From: CG03 sp034660675
GTDB taxonomy: Bacteria; CG03
Assembly: GCA_034660675.1 (NCBI GenBank)
Contig: JAYEJT010000098.1
Location: forward strand, 1-12,291
DNA length: 12,291 nt
Reading direction: 5' to 3'
This document shows positions 1 through 6,289 of the stretch, one piece after another; position 1 is the stretch's first letter, and the number at the start of each line of letters is the position of its first letter. The notes beneath the pieces were generated by a model that was given only the letters and a program-made list of their open reading frames with translations, had not been told where the DNA came from and did not search any database. Position numbers and translations under genes: made by a program.

Positions 1-467
1 TATTTAGTTGCCGAGCCACCCATAAGAATAATAAACAGGGGGCGCATTTTATCAATGACTTCGCCAATATATTTATTTGCGCATCTCAAAAGCGGCGATT
101 TATCTCTTTTTCTTTTTTCAGAGTAAACAAAAGGATAACAATTTGAAGTGTGTAACCAGAAAACCCTTTTTTTAAATATTTTCATTGCCGCCTGCATGGA
201 ACTTTCAGAAAATATTTTCGGCAAGAAAAATTTTGAGAAAAAATTATTATTTAAACTGCTCAATTCACCGTCCACAAAAGCTTGCTTTGACGGAGCTTGA
301 GATATTAATAAAATTTTCTGATTCCTCCAATCGTCCACTAACGGTTTTGCCGCCAATAATTCTTCTTTTGTTATTATTCTGCCGCCGGTTGTTTTAAGAT
401 CAAATTTGTATCTGGCTTTGTAGCAATTTTCTTTACATTTTCTAATTCCGTTAATAATATTTTTCAT
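1..467 (-). CDS. Uracil-DNA glycosylase-like iron-sulfur protein, partial (C-terminus beyond window)
   Basis: Reading the minus strand from ATG at 467 gives 155 codons with no stop, running off the window edge. The start has a good Shine-Dalgarno (AAGAGG, about 7 bases upstream). What is seen: an early Cys pair (C11, C15), a strand-loop motif LLISQAPS at 53-60, then TSNCYPF (C110), LLRCANKYI (C129) and a hydrophobic strand LFIILMGGSAT at 144-154. The order of four cysteines, an APS/APG-like motif A and a P-x-x-I-x-x-x-G strand matches the iron-sulfur uracil-DNA glycosylase superfamily (family 4/5-like), which removes uracil from DNA. The usual catalytic acidic residue after motif A is not obvious, and the second active-site loop lies outside the window, so activity cannot be judged. 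The gene is distinctly AT-rich compared with the rib and arg genes, which suggests separate acquisition. It follows the ATPase gene with a 108-base gap. The family assignment rests on motif pattern only. Confidence 0.66.
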   Translation of the reverse strand, partial: MKNIINGIRKCKENCYKARYKFDLKTTGGRIITKEELLAAKPLVDDWRNQKILLISQAPSKQAFVDGELSSLNNNFFSKFFLPKIFSESSMQAAMKIFKKRVFWLHTSNCYPFVYSEKRKRDKSPLLRCANKYIGEVIDKMRPLFIILMGGSATK

Positions 468-575
468 TATCAAACCTCTTTTTCAATTATGTCCAATGTC
501 AGGCTCCGCTCCACCCCGGCGGATGCAACACTGCAATTATGCCTGACCTTATGAATTGTCAAAACCCGACCCCGC
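468..575 (-). promoter_or_regulatory. Intergenic spacer with a possible promoter for the UDG-like gene
   Basis: On the minus strand TTGACA (562-557, a perfect -35 box) is followed after 15 bases by CATAAT (541-536, five of six matches to the -10 consensus). The spacer is two bases shorter than ideal, so the call is tentative. A start of transcription near 529 would give a leader of about 60 bases before the ATG at 467. One arm of the inverted repeat in this spacer lies against the -10 box. No T-rich intrinsic terminator for the upstream gene is visible, so read-through from the rib operon is also possible. Confidence 0.3.
498..547. repeat. Nested inverted repeat
   Basis: Perfect 7-base arms GTCAGGC (498-504) and GCCTGAC (541-547) enclose a second 5-bp stem TCCGC (505-509) / GCGGA (519-523) with a 9-base loop. 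The two stems stack directly on the left side. There is no following T-run, so this is not a standard intrinsic terminator. It could be an operator, an RNA structure in the leader, or a small dispersed repeat. Confidence 0.5.
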
Positions 576-1907
576 TCATATTTTAACTTTCCAGTGACCG
601 CCCTTATCGGGGCCGATGCGTTTTAACAATTTTTTTTGTTTGAGTTTTTTTATATTTTCCTGAATTTTCCTTTCAGATATTTCAATTATCTCAGATAGTT
701 TTTTCGCGGTGATGAATTTATTCCCTCTAATTTCATCCAATATTTTCTTCTGATTTTCAGTGACCTTTTCTACGACCTTTTCTACGACCTTTTTCCGGAC
801 AGTGTTCTCCGCGGTTTTTTTTCTCGTAAAGACAACTATAAACTGTCTGCCGACTTCTTTAAAAACAGCGGCGGGTTCTTTTGAAAGTATCAGAGAAATC
901 CCTCTCCCCCACTTTTCAACAATGTGTATCCGGTGGAATAACCCGGCAATCAATTCGTTTCGTCTTTCCAACACTGATTCCGTTCTGATTTTTTCAATGG
1001 TGAGGCCGCCATAGAGCAGCCCCGGGCTCCTTATTTCCAGACGGTCTTTAAAAATGGCGATGTTTACGGAATCGTATTCACGGTAATCCCTGTGGCAAAA
1101 GGCGTTGATGATCGCTTCCCGGAAAGCTTCTTTGTCTATCTCAGGGACATCTATTCTGTACAAACCCTCAACGCGCATCCCTATATGCAGATGCTCCATA
1201 ATATATTCCTGCGCTTTTTCAATGAGATAAAAAATATCACCTTCAAATTCTTTTCTGTCAATTATTAGCGCGGTGTCTTCCCTTGCAAAAACAGCACAGC
1301 GCAATTTGGCGTTGGGAAAAAATTTCTGCGGGGTTTTGGCAAACAGGATCACGGCTGCATTCATCAGTTTTCTGCCGCTTAGAATCTTTAATTTAGCCAA
1401 TGCGTTAAGCGCGGTATCATATTTTAATCCGGCGATTTTCAGAAACGCTTTAAGTTTTTTTGCGCTGATATCCGCTACTTTTGCCTGCGGGCAGGCCTCT
1501 TTATCCCACCGGAGTTTATTTTTGTTTTTCTTTACTATTAAATTTTCAAGTGCGCGCGCGCTCATCTGACGGTTCTCGTCGGCAACGCGAATGTAAGCGC
1601 GGCCAGAAGCAAAATACGGCGTGTTTTTTCCCTTGAAAGTTATTTTTATACAAACTTTACCGTCAAGCTTTAGCAGCCGTATCCCGGGGTAAATTTTGGG
1701 TTCTATTTTTTCTGAAATTGCCCTGGAAATATCCCTCAGCGTCCGGTTTCCCGCATCCTGCCCGACGACGCGGCCGTCATCTTTAATGCCAAAATATAAC
1801 TCGCCGCCATTGTGTTTATTGAGGATAGCCACCATAGAAATAATCGCTTCTTTTAACTCGGAAGTGGATTTTTTCAGCTCTATTGTTTCGGACTCTTTAT
1901 ACTTCAT
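576..1907 (-). CDS. AlbA_2 (Schlafen-type) / GHKL ATPase / winged-helix putative regulator
   Basis: This 443-residue protein has three parts. The N-terminus (about 5-125) has the AlbA_2 (Schlafen AlbA_2) pattern: ETIELKKS at 7-14, then ILNKHNGGELYFGIKDDGRVVG at 28-49. The middle (about 255-345) resembles the ATPase domain found in these proteins and in RecG-like annotations: EAIINAF with E264 and N268, HRDY at 272-275, SPG at 294-296 and GRGI at 334-337. The C-terminus (about 385-443) is a predicted winged helix joined by a linker repeating VVEK/VTEN. Family members are usually annotated as putative transcriptional regulators or ATP-dependent helicases; the true biochemical role is mostly unknown. 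Its ATG overlaps the ribBA stop by four bases (ATGA), so it is probably translated with the riboflavin genes, although nothing in the protein points to flavin chemistry. AlbA_2 proteins also occur in mobile and defence regions. The domain call is firm; the function is open. Confidence 0.86.
   Translation of the reverse strand: MKYKESETIELKKSTSELKEAIISMVAILNKHNGGELYFGIKDDGRVVGQDAGNRTLRDISRAISEKIEPKIYPGIRLLKLDGKVCIKITFKGKNTPYFASGRAYIRVADENRQMSARALENLIVKKNKNKLRWDKEACPQAKVADISAKKLKAFLKIAGLKYDTALNALAKLKILSGRKLMNAAVILFAKTPQKFFPNAKLRCAVFAREDTALIIDRKEFEGDIFYLIEKAQEYIMEHLHIGMRVEGLYRIDVPEIDKEAFREAIINAFCHRDYREYDSVNIAIFKDRLEIRSPGLLYGGLTIEKIRTESVLERRNELIAGLFHRIHIVEKWGRGISLILSKEPAAVFKEVGRQFIVVFTRKKTAENTVRKKVVEKVVEKVTENQKKILDEIRGNKFITAKKLSEIIEISERKIQENIKKLKQKKLLKRIGPDKGGHWKVKI
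761..796. repeat. Three 12-base tandem units inside the ATPase gene
   Basis: Three consecutive 12-base units, tgaccttttcta, cgaccttttcta and cgacctttttcc, encode the linker VVEK-VVEK-VTEN (residues 374-385) before the winged helix. The unit length is a multiple of three, so copy-number change would lengthen or shorten the linker without a frameshift. From memory, proteins of this class often carry similar VTEK/VVEK linker repeats. Confidence 0.75.
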
Positions 1908-3127
1908 AAAAGATGGCCCAGCTTTTCTTTTTTGGTGTTCAGATAATGACGGCAGTGGGCCGAGCCGGGCTTAACACTTAACGGCACCCTCTCGGCGACC
2001 TTCAGGCCGAAACCGCCCAGACCTTTCACTTTCTGGGGGTTGTTGGTCATCAGTTTTATCGTCGTCAAGCCCAGATCCGCGAGAATCTGCGCGCCTATGC
2101 CGTAATCCCTCAGATCCGCCTCAAAGCCGAGAGCCTCGTTGGCCTCGACGGTGTCCATGCCGCCGTCCTGCAAAGCGTAGGCTTTTATCTTGTTTTCAAG
2201 GCCTATGCCTCTACCCTCCTGCCTCATATAAAGCAGCACGCCGAGTTTTTCTTTTTCTATTTTTTTCATCGCCTCGTCCAACTGGCTGCCGCAGTCGCAT
2301 CTCAGAGAATGGAATGTGTCTCCCGTGAGGCACTGAGAATGAACCCTCACGAGCACTTTCTTTTTACCCCTGACATCGCCTTTGACGAGAGCCGCATGCG
2401 CGCGGCTTTCAAAGTCTTCCTGGGAGATTTTGCTCCTGTAGGAAACAATGGTAAATTCACCGAACCTGGTCGGGAGTTTGGCTTCAGCCACTCTCTCCAC
2501 GAGTTTTTCCGTCTGCCTGCGCTTTTCTATTATCTGGGCAAGACTTATCAGACGGAGCTTGTGTTTCGCGCTGAACTTCACCAGATCAGGGAGCCTGGCC
2601 ATGGTGCCGTCGTCATTCATTATTTCGCATATCACCCCTGACGGATTAAGGCCCGCGAGCTTTGACATATCCACAGCCGCTTCGGTGTGTCCGGCGCGCA
2701 CAAGCGTGCCTCCCTTCTGCGCCTGTAGTGGAAAAATATGACCGGGCGAAACAATATCGGAAGGTTTTGACGACGGTGAGACGAGAGCCTTCACCGCCCT
2801 GGCGCGATCGGCGGCGCTGATTCCGGTGCTCACGCCCTTGGCGGCGTCGCAGGAGAGAGTGAAAGCCGCTTCCCTGGGATTTGAGGCATTGAAACTCCGG
2901 GACAGAAGATTCAGGTTCAAACGCGCAAGAGCCTTCTCTTTCATGGCAACGCAAATAAGGCCGCGGCCGTGCTTGGCCATAAAATTTATCTTCGCGGAAC
3001 TTATCTTTGAGGCGGCGCACACGAGATCCCCTTCGTTTTCCCGCGCGGCGTCATCAACAATCACAACCAGCTTTCCCTGACGGTAATCTTTTACAGCGTC
3101 ATCTATGTTTGAAAATTTTACAGCCAT
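1904..3127 (-). CDS. ribBA: Bifunctional 3,4-dihydroxy-2-butanone-4-phosphate synthase / GTP cyclohydrolase II
   Basis: This fusion starts both branches of riboflavin synthesis: the N-terminal half converts ribulose 5-phosphate to dihydroxybutanone phosphate, and the C-terminal half opens GTP. The RibB half shows DDAARENEGDL (25-35), HGRGLICVAM (53-62), STGISAADRA (100-109), SPGH (127-130) and RAGHTEA (144-150), including the acidic metal-binding loop. The RibA half shows RVHSQCLTGD (261-270), the three zinc cysteines C266, C277 and C279, RQEGRGIGL (302-310), the segment DYGIGAQIL (341-349) and the TNNPQK loop (361-366). It ends in the typical KLGHLL. Both halves look complete and the 407-residue length is usual for RibBA. 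The ATG lies 10 bases inside ribE, and the stop overlaps the next gene by four bases. It is presumably controlled by the FMN riboswitch ahead of ribD. Confidence 0.97.
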   Translation of the reverse strand: MAVKFSNIDDAVKDYRQGKLVVIVDDAARENEGDLVCAASKISSAKINFMAKHGRGLICVAMKEKALARLNLNLLSRSFNASNPREAAFTLSCDAAKGVSTGISAADRARAVKALVSPSSKPSDIVSPGHIFPLQAQKGGTLVRAGHTEAAVDMSKLAGLNPSGVICEIMNDDGTMARLPDLVKFSAKHKLRLISLAQIIEKRRQTEKLVERVAEAKLPTRFGEFTIVSYRSKISQEDFESRAHAALVKGDVRGKKKVLVRVHSQCLTGDTFHSLRCDCGSQLDEAMKKIEKEKLGVLLYMRQEGRGIGLENKIKAYALQDGGMDTVEANEALGFEADLRDYGIGAQILADLGLTTIKLMTNNPQKVKGLGGFGLKVAERVPLSVKPGSAHCRHYLNTKKEKLGHLL

Positions 3128-3804
3128 TTCTCAAGTTTCTCCTTTGTAAGCAAGCCTGGCGACAAGGTTTCGGAGCGATTATTCTTATCCTTATGAATCG
3201 TCTCCTTTGTTATGCCATCTCCGGCCTTATTCATACTGTTTACAACATATCTTGCCAGCACATCGGCCTCAAAATTGACCGCATCGCCGGCTTTCCTTTT
3301 TGACAAATTCGTTCTTTTGACGGTTTCGGGTATGACATTGACGGAAAAAACGCCGTTTTCCATGCCCTCAACGGTGAGGCTTATGCCGTCAAGAGCAACC
3401 GAGCCTCTCAGCGCTATAAAAGGCGCGAATTTCTTTTCAAAGGCAAAATAAAGCTTTTTGAAATTCCCGCCATCCTCTATTCTCACCAGTTTCACCATGC
3501 CGTCAACATGGCCCGTCACAAAATGGCCGGAAAGATAATCCGAGGCTTTCAGCGGCAGCTCTATGTTGACCGTTTTCGCGGAAGAAAGATTCGTGAGCTG
3601 AAAAGTTTTGGGCGACACATCAAAAACAGCCCGACCTCTTTTGACAGATGAAGCTGAAAGTCCGCCGTGGCGGGCTGTCAGACAAACGCCGTTTACGGCC
3701 ACGCTGTCTCCTTCTCTTATGAGGGTTGTGTCCATCTCAACGCTTATGGCAGAGGAAGACCTTGACCGCACTTCTCCTGTTTGTGTTACTATGCCCGTAA
3801 ACAT
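3118..3804 (-). CDS. ribE: Riboflavin synthase, alpha chain
   Basis: This enzyme catalyses dismutation of two 6,7-dimethyl-8-ribityllumazine molecules to riboflavin, the last step of the pathway. The protein begins with the family's MFTGIV and contains two lumazine-binding repeats. The first has GDSVAVNGVCLT (32-43) and SGHFVTGHVDG (92-102); the second has GSVALDGISLTV (134-145) and the closing NFEADVLARYV (177-187). At 228 residues it is slightly long because of a Lys-rich C-terminal tail after about residue 190. A strong Shine-Dalgarno (AAGGAGAAGGG) lies just before the ATG, inside the end of ribD; the two genes overlap by 16 bases. Its substrate needs lumazine synthase (RibH), which is not in the window. 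Some genomes call this gene ribC. Confidence 0.96.
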   Translation of the reverse strand: MFTGIVTQTGEVRSRSSSAISVEMDTTLIREGDSVAVNGVCLTARHGGLSASSVKRGRAVFDVSPKTFQLTNLSSAKTVNIELPLKASDYLSGHFVTGHVDGMVKLVRIEDGGNFKKLYFAFEKKFAPFIALRGSVALDGISLTVEGMENGVFSVNVIPETVKRTNLSKRKAGDAVNFEADVLARYVVNSMNKAGDGITKETIHKDKNNRSETLSPGLLTKEKLEKWL

Positions 3805-4901
3805 CCCTTCTCCTTAAAAATCCCGCCGCCCCGCACTCCGTGAAAGACAAAATTGTTGTCCAAAGCAAATATGCGGTTTTCGCTGAACTCAAAAGCGTTC
3901 TTCACAAGCGCTTTTCCTCTTCCGGCAACCGCCGCAACGGCCTTTGTGCCCCCTATCACAATGGGAGCGTACATAAAGTAAATTTCATCAATCAACCCCT
4001 CATCGAACAAAGAACCGGCCAAACCACCGCCACCTTCAATTAGTATTTGATTATAACCTTTTTTAGAAAAAAGCTCAACCAATTTATTAAGGTTTTTGAA
4101 ATAAATCTTTGTGTGACCCGATTTTGCATTTCCGGGCTTCGCAGAGCCTTTTCCGGCCATATAGGCAATGAACAAGCGGGACCGACTGTCAACAAGTTTT
4201 CCACAGGTATTCAACAACCCGGACCTGGTCACAACACAGCGCGCGGGATAGCCGAGAGGATGCCTTGGGGCCTTTATAAGGTATGGCAAAAGCGACGGCC
4301 TGTCCTTTCTGAAAGTGGCTGCGCCGGCCATCACCATATCGCTTTCATATCTCAGCTTGTGAGCAAAAAGCCTTGCTTTCGGATTTGTTATCCACTTTGA
4401 ATTGCCCGTGTGAGAGGCTATGCGGCCGTCCAGTGACAGCCCTTCTTTGAGGACAATCCACGGCCTTTTCCGCACATGAACGGAAACAAAAGCCCGGTTG
4501 AGAAAAGCGCAGTCGTTTTTCAAAATGCCGGATTTAACCTTTATACCTTGGCGCCTCAAATACGCAAGGCCTTTTCCAGCCACAAGAGGATTGGGATCGC
4601 GCATACCCGCGAACACTTCCTTTATACCGGCCTTGACTATGCTCTCGACGCAGGGCGGCGTCTTGCCGAAATGCGAACAGGGCTCAAGATTAACAGCCAT
4701 TGAAGCGCCGGAGGCTTTTTTGCCGGCTTTTTTAAGAGCGTCTATTTCGGCGTGAGGGCCTCCGAAATAATGATGATAGCCCCGGGATATTATTTTTGAG
4801 CCCTTGAAAATAACGGCGCCCACCATGGGATTAGGCGACACCCTGCCCGCTCCGCGCGCGGCTAACGCCAGCGCCTGTTTCATAACTTTGTCTTTATCCA
4901 T
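3789..4901 (-). CDS. ribD: Bifunctional diaminohydroxyphosphoribosylaminopyrimidine deaminase / 5-amino-6-(5-phosphoribosylamino)uracil reductase
   Basis: RibD deaminates and then reduces the pyrimidine made by GTP cyclohydrolase II. I place the start at ATG 4901 (MDKDKVMKQALALA). From there the zinc ligands fall at H50 (HAE motif) and C75 and C84 (PCSHFGKTPPC), with E52 as the proton shuttle, the same numbering as known RibD proteins. An in-frame GTG at 4931 lies in the riboswitch expression platform and would add ten residues without family support. The reductase half has KEGLSLDGRIA, GNSKWITNPKARLFAHKLR and the nucleotide-binding LIEGGGGLAGSLF. Length is 370 residues, usual for the family. 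The Shine-Dalgarno AGGGG lies in the 3' arm of the terminator hairpin, so translation can be hidden by the FMN-bound fold. It is the first gene of the ribD-ribE-ribBA unit. Confidence 0.96.
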   Translation of the reverse strand: MDKDKVMKQALALAARGAGRVSPNPMVGAVIFKGSKIISRGYHHYFGGPHAEIDALKKAGKKASGASMAVNLEPCSHFGKTPPCVESIVKAGIKEVFAGMRDPNPLVAGKGLAYLRRQGIKVKSGILKNDCAFLNRAFVSVHVRKRPWIVLKEGLSLDGRIASHTGNSKWITNPKARLFAHKLRYESDMVMAGAATFRKDRPSLLPYLIKAPRHPLGYPARCVVTRSGLLNTCGKLVDSRSRLFIAYMAGKGSAKPGNAKSGHTKIYFKNLNKLVELFSKKGYNQILIEGGGGLAGSLFDEGLIDEIYFMYAPIVIGGTKAVAAVAGRGKALVKNAFEFSENRIFALDNNFVFHGVRGGGIFKEKGCLRA

Positions 4902-4926
4902 AAAAAAAGCCCCTAAAATTCGGGGC
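4902..4926 (-). terminator. Riboswitch-controlled intrinsic terminator and Shine-Dalgarno sequestor
   Basis: On the minus strand GCCCC (4926-4922), an 8-base loop, GGGGC (4913-4909) and seven T's (4908-4902) form a compact terminator that ends exactly at the ribD ATG. Its 3' arm includes AGGGG, the ribD ribosome binding site, so the hairpin can stop transcription and also block translation. The stem is only five base pairs, though all G-C, so termination may be partial. The 5' arm can pair alternatively with the aptamer's 5' side. Confidence 0.7.
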
Positions 4927-4932
4927 GTCACA

Positions 4933-5046
4933 ACCTTCTATCATCCGGACTTTACCGTCGGCGCCGGAATTCCACCGGTTCAATCCGCCAAAAGCGGACT
5001 CGCGGGCTTTCACCGCCGGTCGAGAATCTCACTCAACCCCGAAGGT
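4933..5046 (-). promoter_or_regulatory. FMN riboswitch (RFN element)
   Basis: The minus-strand sequence carries the conserved FMN aptamer landmarks in order: ACCTTCGGGG at the 5' side, GAGATTCTCGACCGGCGG, TGAAAGCCCGCGAG, a variable TCCGC-loop-GCGGA arm, ACCGGTGGAATTCCGG, GCCGACGGTAAAGTCCGGAT, and the closing AGAAGGT. P1 is formed by ACCTTC (5046-5041) and GAAGGT (4938-4933). It lies directly before ribD and is expected to lower expression of ribD, ribE, ribBA and probably the following ATPase gene when FMN is abundant. Confidence 0.96.
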
Positions 5047-5053
5047 CAGTTAA

Positions 5054-5082
5054 ATACTACAATTTTATCCCCCCCTTTACAA
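5054..5082 (-). promoter_or_regulatory. Candidate sigma-70-type promoter of the riboflavin operon
   Basis: On the minus strand TTGTAA (5082-5077) and TAGTAT (5059-5054) are separated by 17 bases, the ideal spacing. Transcription would begin near 5047, one base before the first paired nucleotide of the FMN aptamer. The fit with the aptamer boundary is the main support; the -35 box is only a moderate match. The -35 box sits in the loop of a small hairpin (arms 5072-5076 and 5084-5088). Confidence 0.55.
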
Positions 5083-5107
5083 TAGGGGACGTTCATTGAC
5101 TATTACA

Positions 5108-5153
5108 TCTGACGCGGATCACCATTATGAGCGACAGACGGTATCCGTAACGG
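5108..5153. repeat. Short repeat at the MFS gene 3' end, related to the argG-argH spacer
   Basis: Bases 5131-5153 match 11012-11034 at 20 of 23 positions, with 13 exact bases at the core (CAGACGGTATCCG). Next to it TCTGACGCG (5108-5116) also occurs at the far end of the other copy (11155-11163). The repeat supplies the last codons and stop of the MFS gene (DTVCRS). CGGAT at 5115-5119 and ATCCG at 5143-5147 can pair imperfectly across the stop codon. Confidence 0.6.
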
Positions 5154-6219
5154 CTTCTTTTTCGCCGTTAAATCTGAAGAAATAAATCATGCCGAAAAGG
5201 CACACGAGCGGTAACGCCTGATAAAGACGCGTCACGCCGTATTTGTCCGCCGCCGCGCCGCTGACAAGCGGCCCGACAAACCATGCAATATCAAAGAACA
5301 AACTGTAAACAGCTATCAGCTCGCTCTTCTTCCCGTTACCCTCAAGGAGAGACGGCATATAATTTGATTCAAAAAAAGCCCAACCCACCCCGAACAGCGC
5401 CGCGGCGGCGAAAAAAACAGCAGGACATGAAGAAAAAGCAAAAAGAGCAATGGCCGCCGATATAATGAGCGTTCCCGCCAATATAAACTTATGCGTGGAA
5501 AACATCGACAAAAGTTTCCCCGAACAAAACCTGACTATTATTGTTGAAACGCCTAAAAAAGTGAAAGCAAAAGCAAAATTGCCAAATCCCTTGGCACTTC
5601 CCAGAAGAGGTAAAAACACGACAACGGATGCGTATGTAAAAATTGTCATGAAAAGCAAACCGAAATGCGAATGCTTTTGCACCATGAGCTTATAAAAATC
5701 CTTTTTCTCAAAACCGGGACGAACACTCCGGCTGTCTTTGACAAAAATCACCGCCACCGCCGCCAGAGCGAAAAAAAATCCCGTACAAAAAATCATAATA
5801 TTAAATCCCAAACGGGCAAGAATCCTTTCTCCCAGAGCGGGAGCAAAAAGCATAGGAGCGACAAAAAGCGTGGAGAAAATCCCATAATACAGAGAGTGAT
5901 GCCTTGACGCTATTTCGTTATTGACAGCTTCCAGCAGCGCGATAAAATAACCGCAGATCCCCACGCCGAAAAGCATCCTGAGAGCCAGCCACAACCCCCG
6001 GCTGTCTCCCGCGAAAACACAAGCGCCCTGAGATAACGTCATAATGATCAAACCGATAAAAAGAGTTTTTTTCAAACTCGTTTTAAACGCGAATTTTGAT
6101 ATTTGCAGTCTTGTTATGACCGATAAAACGGGAAAAATTCCGTATATGAGCCCCACATCAAAAGCGTTTCCGAACACAGCATTGAGATGGGTGGGAAGCG
6201 CGGCAATGAGCATATCCAC
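5125..6219 (-). CDS. Major facilitator superfamily transporter
   Basis: This very hydrophobic protein (364 residues from the first canonical start, GTG at 6219) has about eleven membrane segments in two halves separated by a charged loop near residues 165-185. The loop near residue 325 (GAAADKYGVTR) resembles the MFS D-x-x-G-x-x motif. The substrate cannot be told. The start is doubtful. The open frame continues upstream to a stop at 6330-6328 and encodes another hydrophobic stretch (NFLLSFVIFYIAGFAAISA) that would be the missing first helix. A strong purine-rich ribosome site (GGGGAAGAGG, 6290-6281) lies upstream of that stretch and none is visible before 6219. The true start is therefore probably a non-ATG codon, such as CTG at 6270 or 6267. 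The gene follows the TPR lipoprotein without a gap and is last in the block, so it may export something made or handled by that module, though this is a guess. Confidence 0.85.
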   Translation of the reverse strand: MDMLIAALPTHLNAVFGNAFDVGLIYGIFPVLSVITRLQISKFAFKTSLKKTLFIGLIIMTLSQGACVFAGDSRGLWLALRMLFGVGICGYFIALLEAVNNEIASRHHSLYYGIFSTLFVAPMLFAPALGERILARLGFNIMIFCTGFFFALAAVAVIFVKDSRSVRPGFEKKDFYKLMVQKHSHFGLLFMTIFTYASVVVFLPLLGSAKGFGNFAFAFTFLGVSTIIVRFCSGKLLSMFSTHKFILAGTLIISAAIALFAFSSCPAVFFAAAALFGVGWAFFESNYMPSLLEGNGKKSELIAVYSLFFDIAWFVGPLVSGAAADKYGVTRLYQALPLVCLFGMIYFFRFNGEKEAVTDTVCRS

Positions 6220-6289
6220 CGCCGAAATGGCGGCAAAACCGGCGATATAAAAAATAACAAAAGACAGCAGAAAATTTTTGCCTCTTCCC

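Noticed and set aside
185..2741. Open frames on the plus strand within the left half (185-397, 760-1014, 1273-1569, 1696-1974, 2309-2641, 2448-2741)
   Set aside because: All lie antisense to clear family genes, show no motifs or ribosome sites I can support, and have biased low-complexity products.
2646..3020. A 124-codon minus-strand frame rich in Arg
   Set aside because: It is an out-of-frame reading of ribBA, whose own frame contains all family motifs through this stretch.
4902..4931. GTG at 4931 as the ribD start
   Set aside because: It would begin inside the riboswitch expression platform, has no suitable ribosome site, and shifts the conserved zinc ligands away from positions 50, 75 and 84.
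5072..5088. Hairpin CCCCT-loop-AGGGG after the MFS gene as a terminator
   Set aside because: On the minus strand it is followed by GGATAAAATTG rather than a T-run, and the -35 candidate of the rib promoter lies in its loop.
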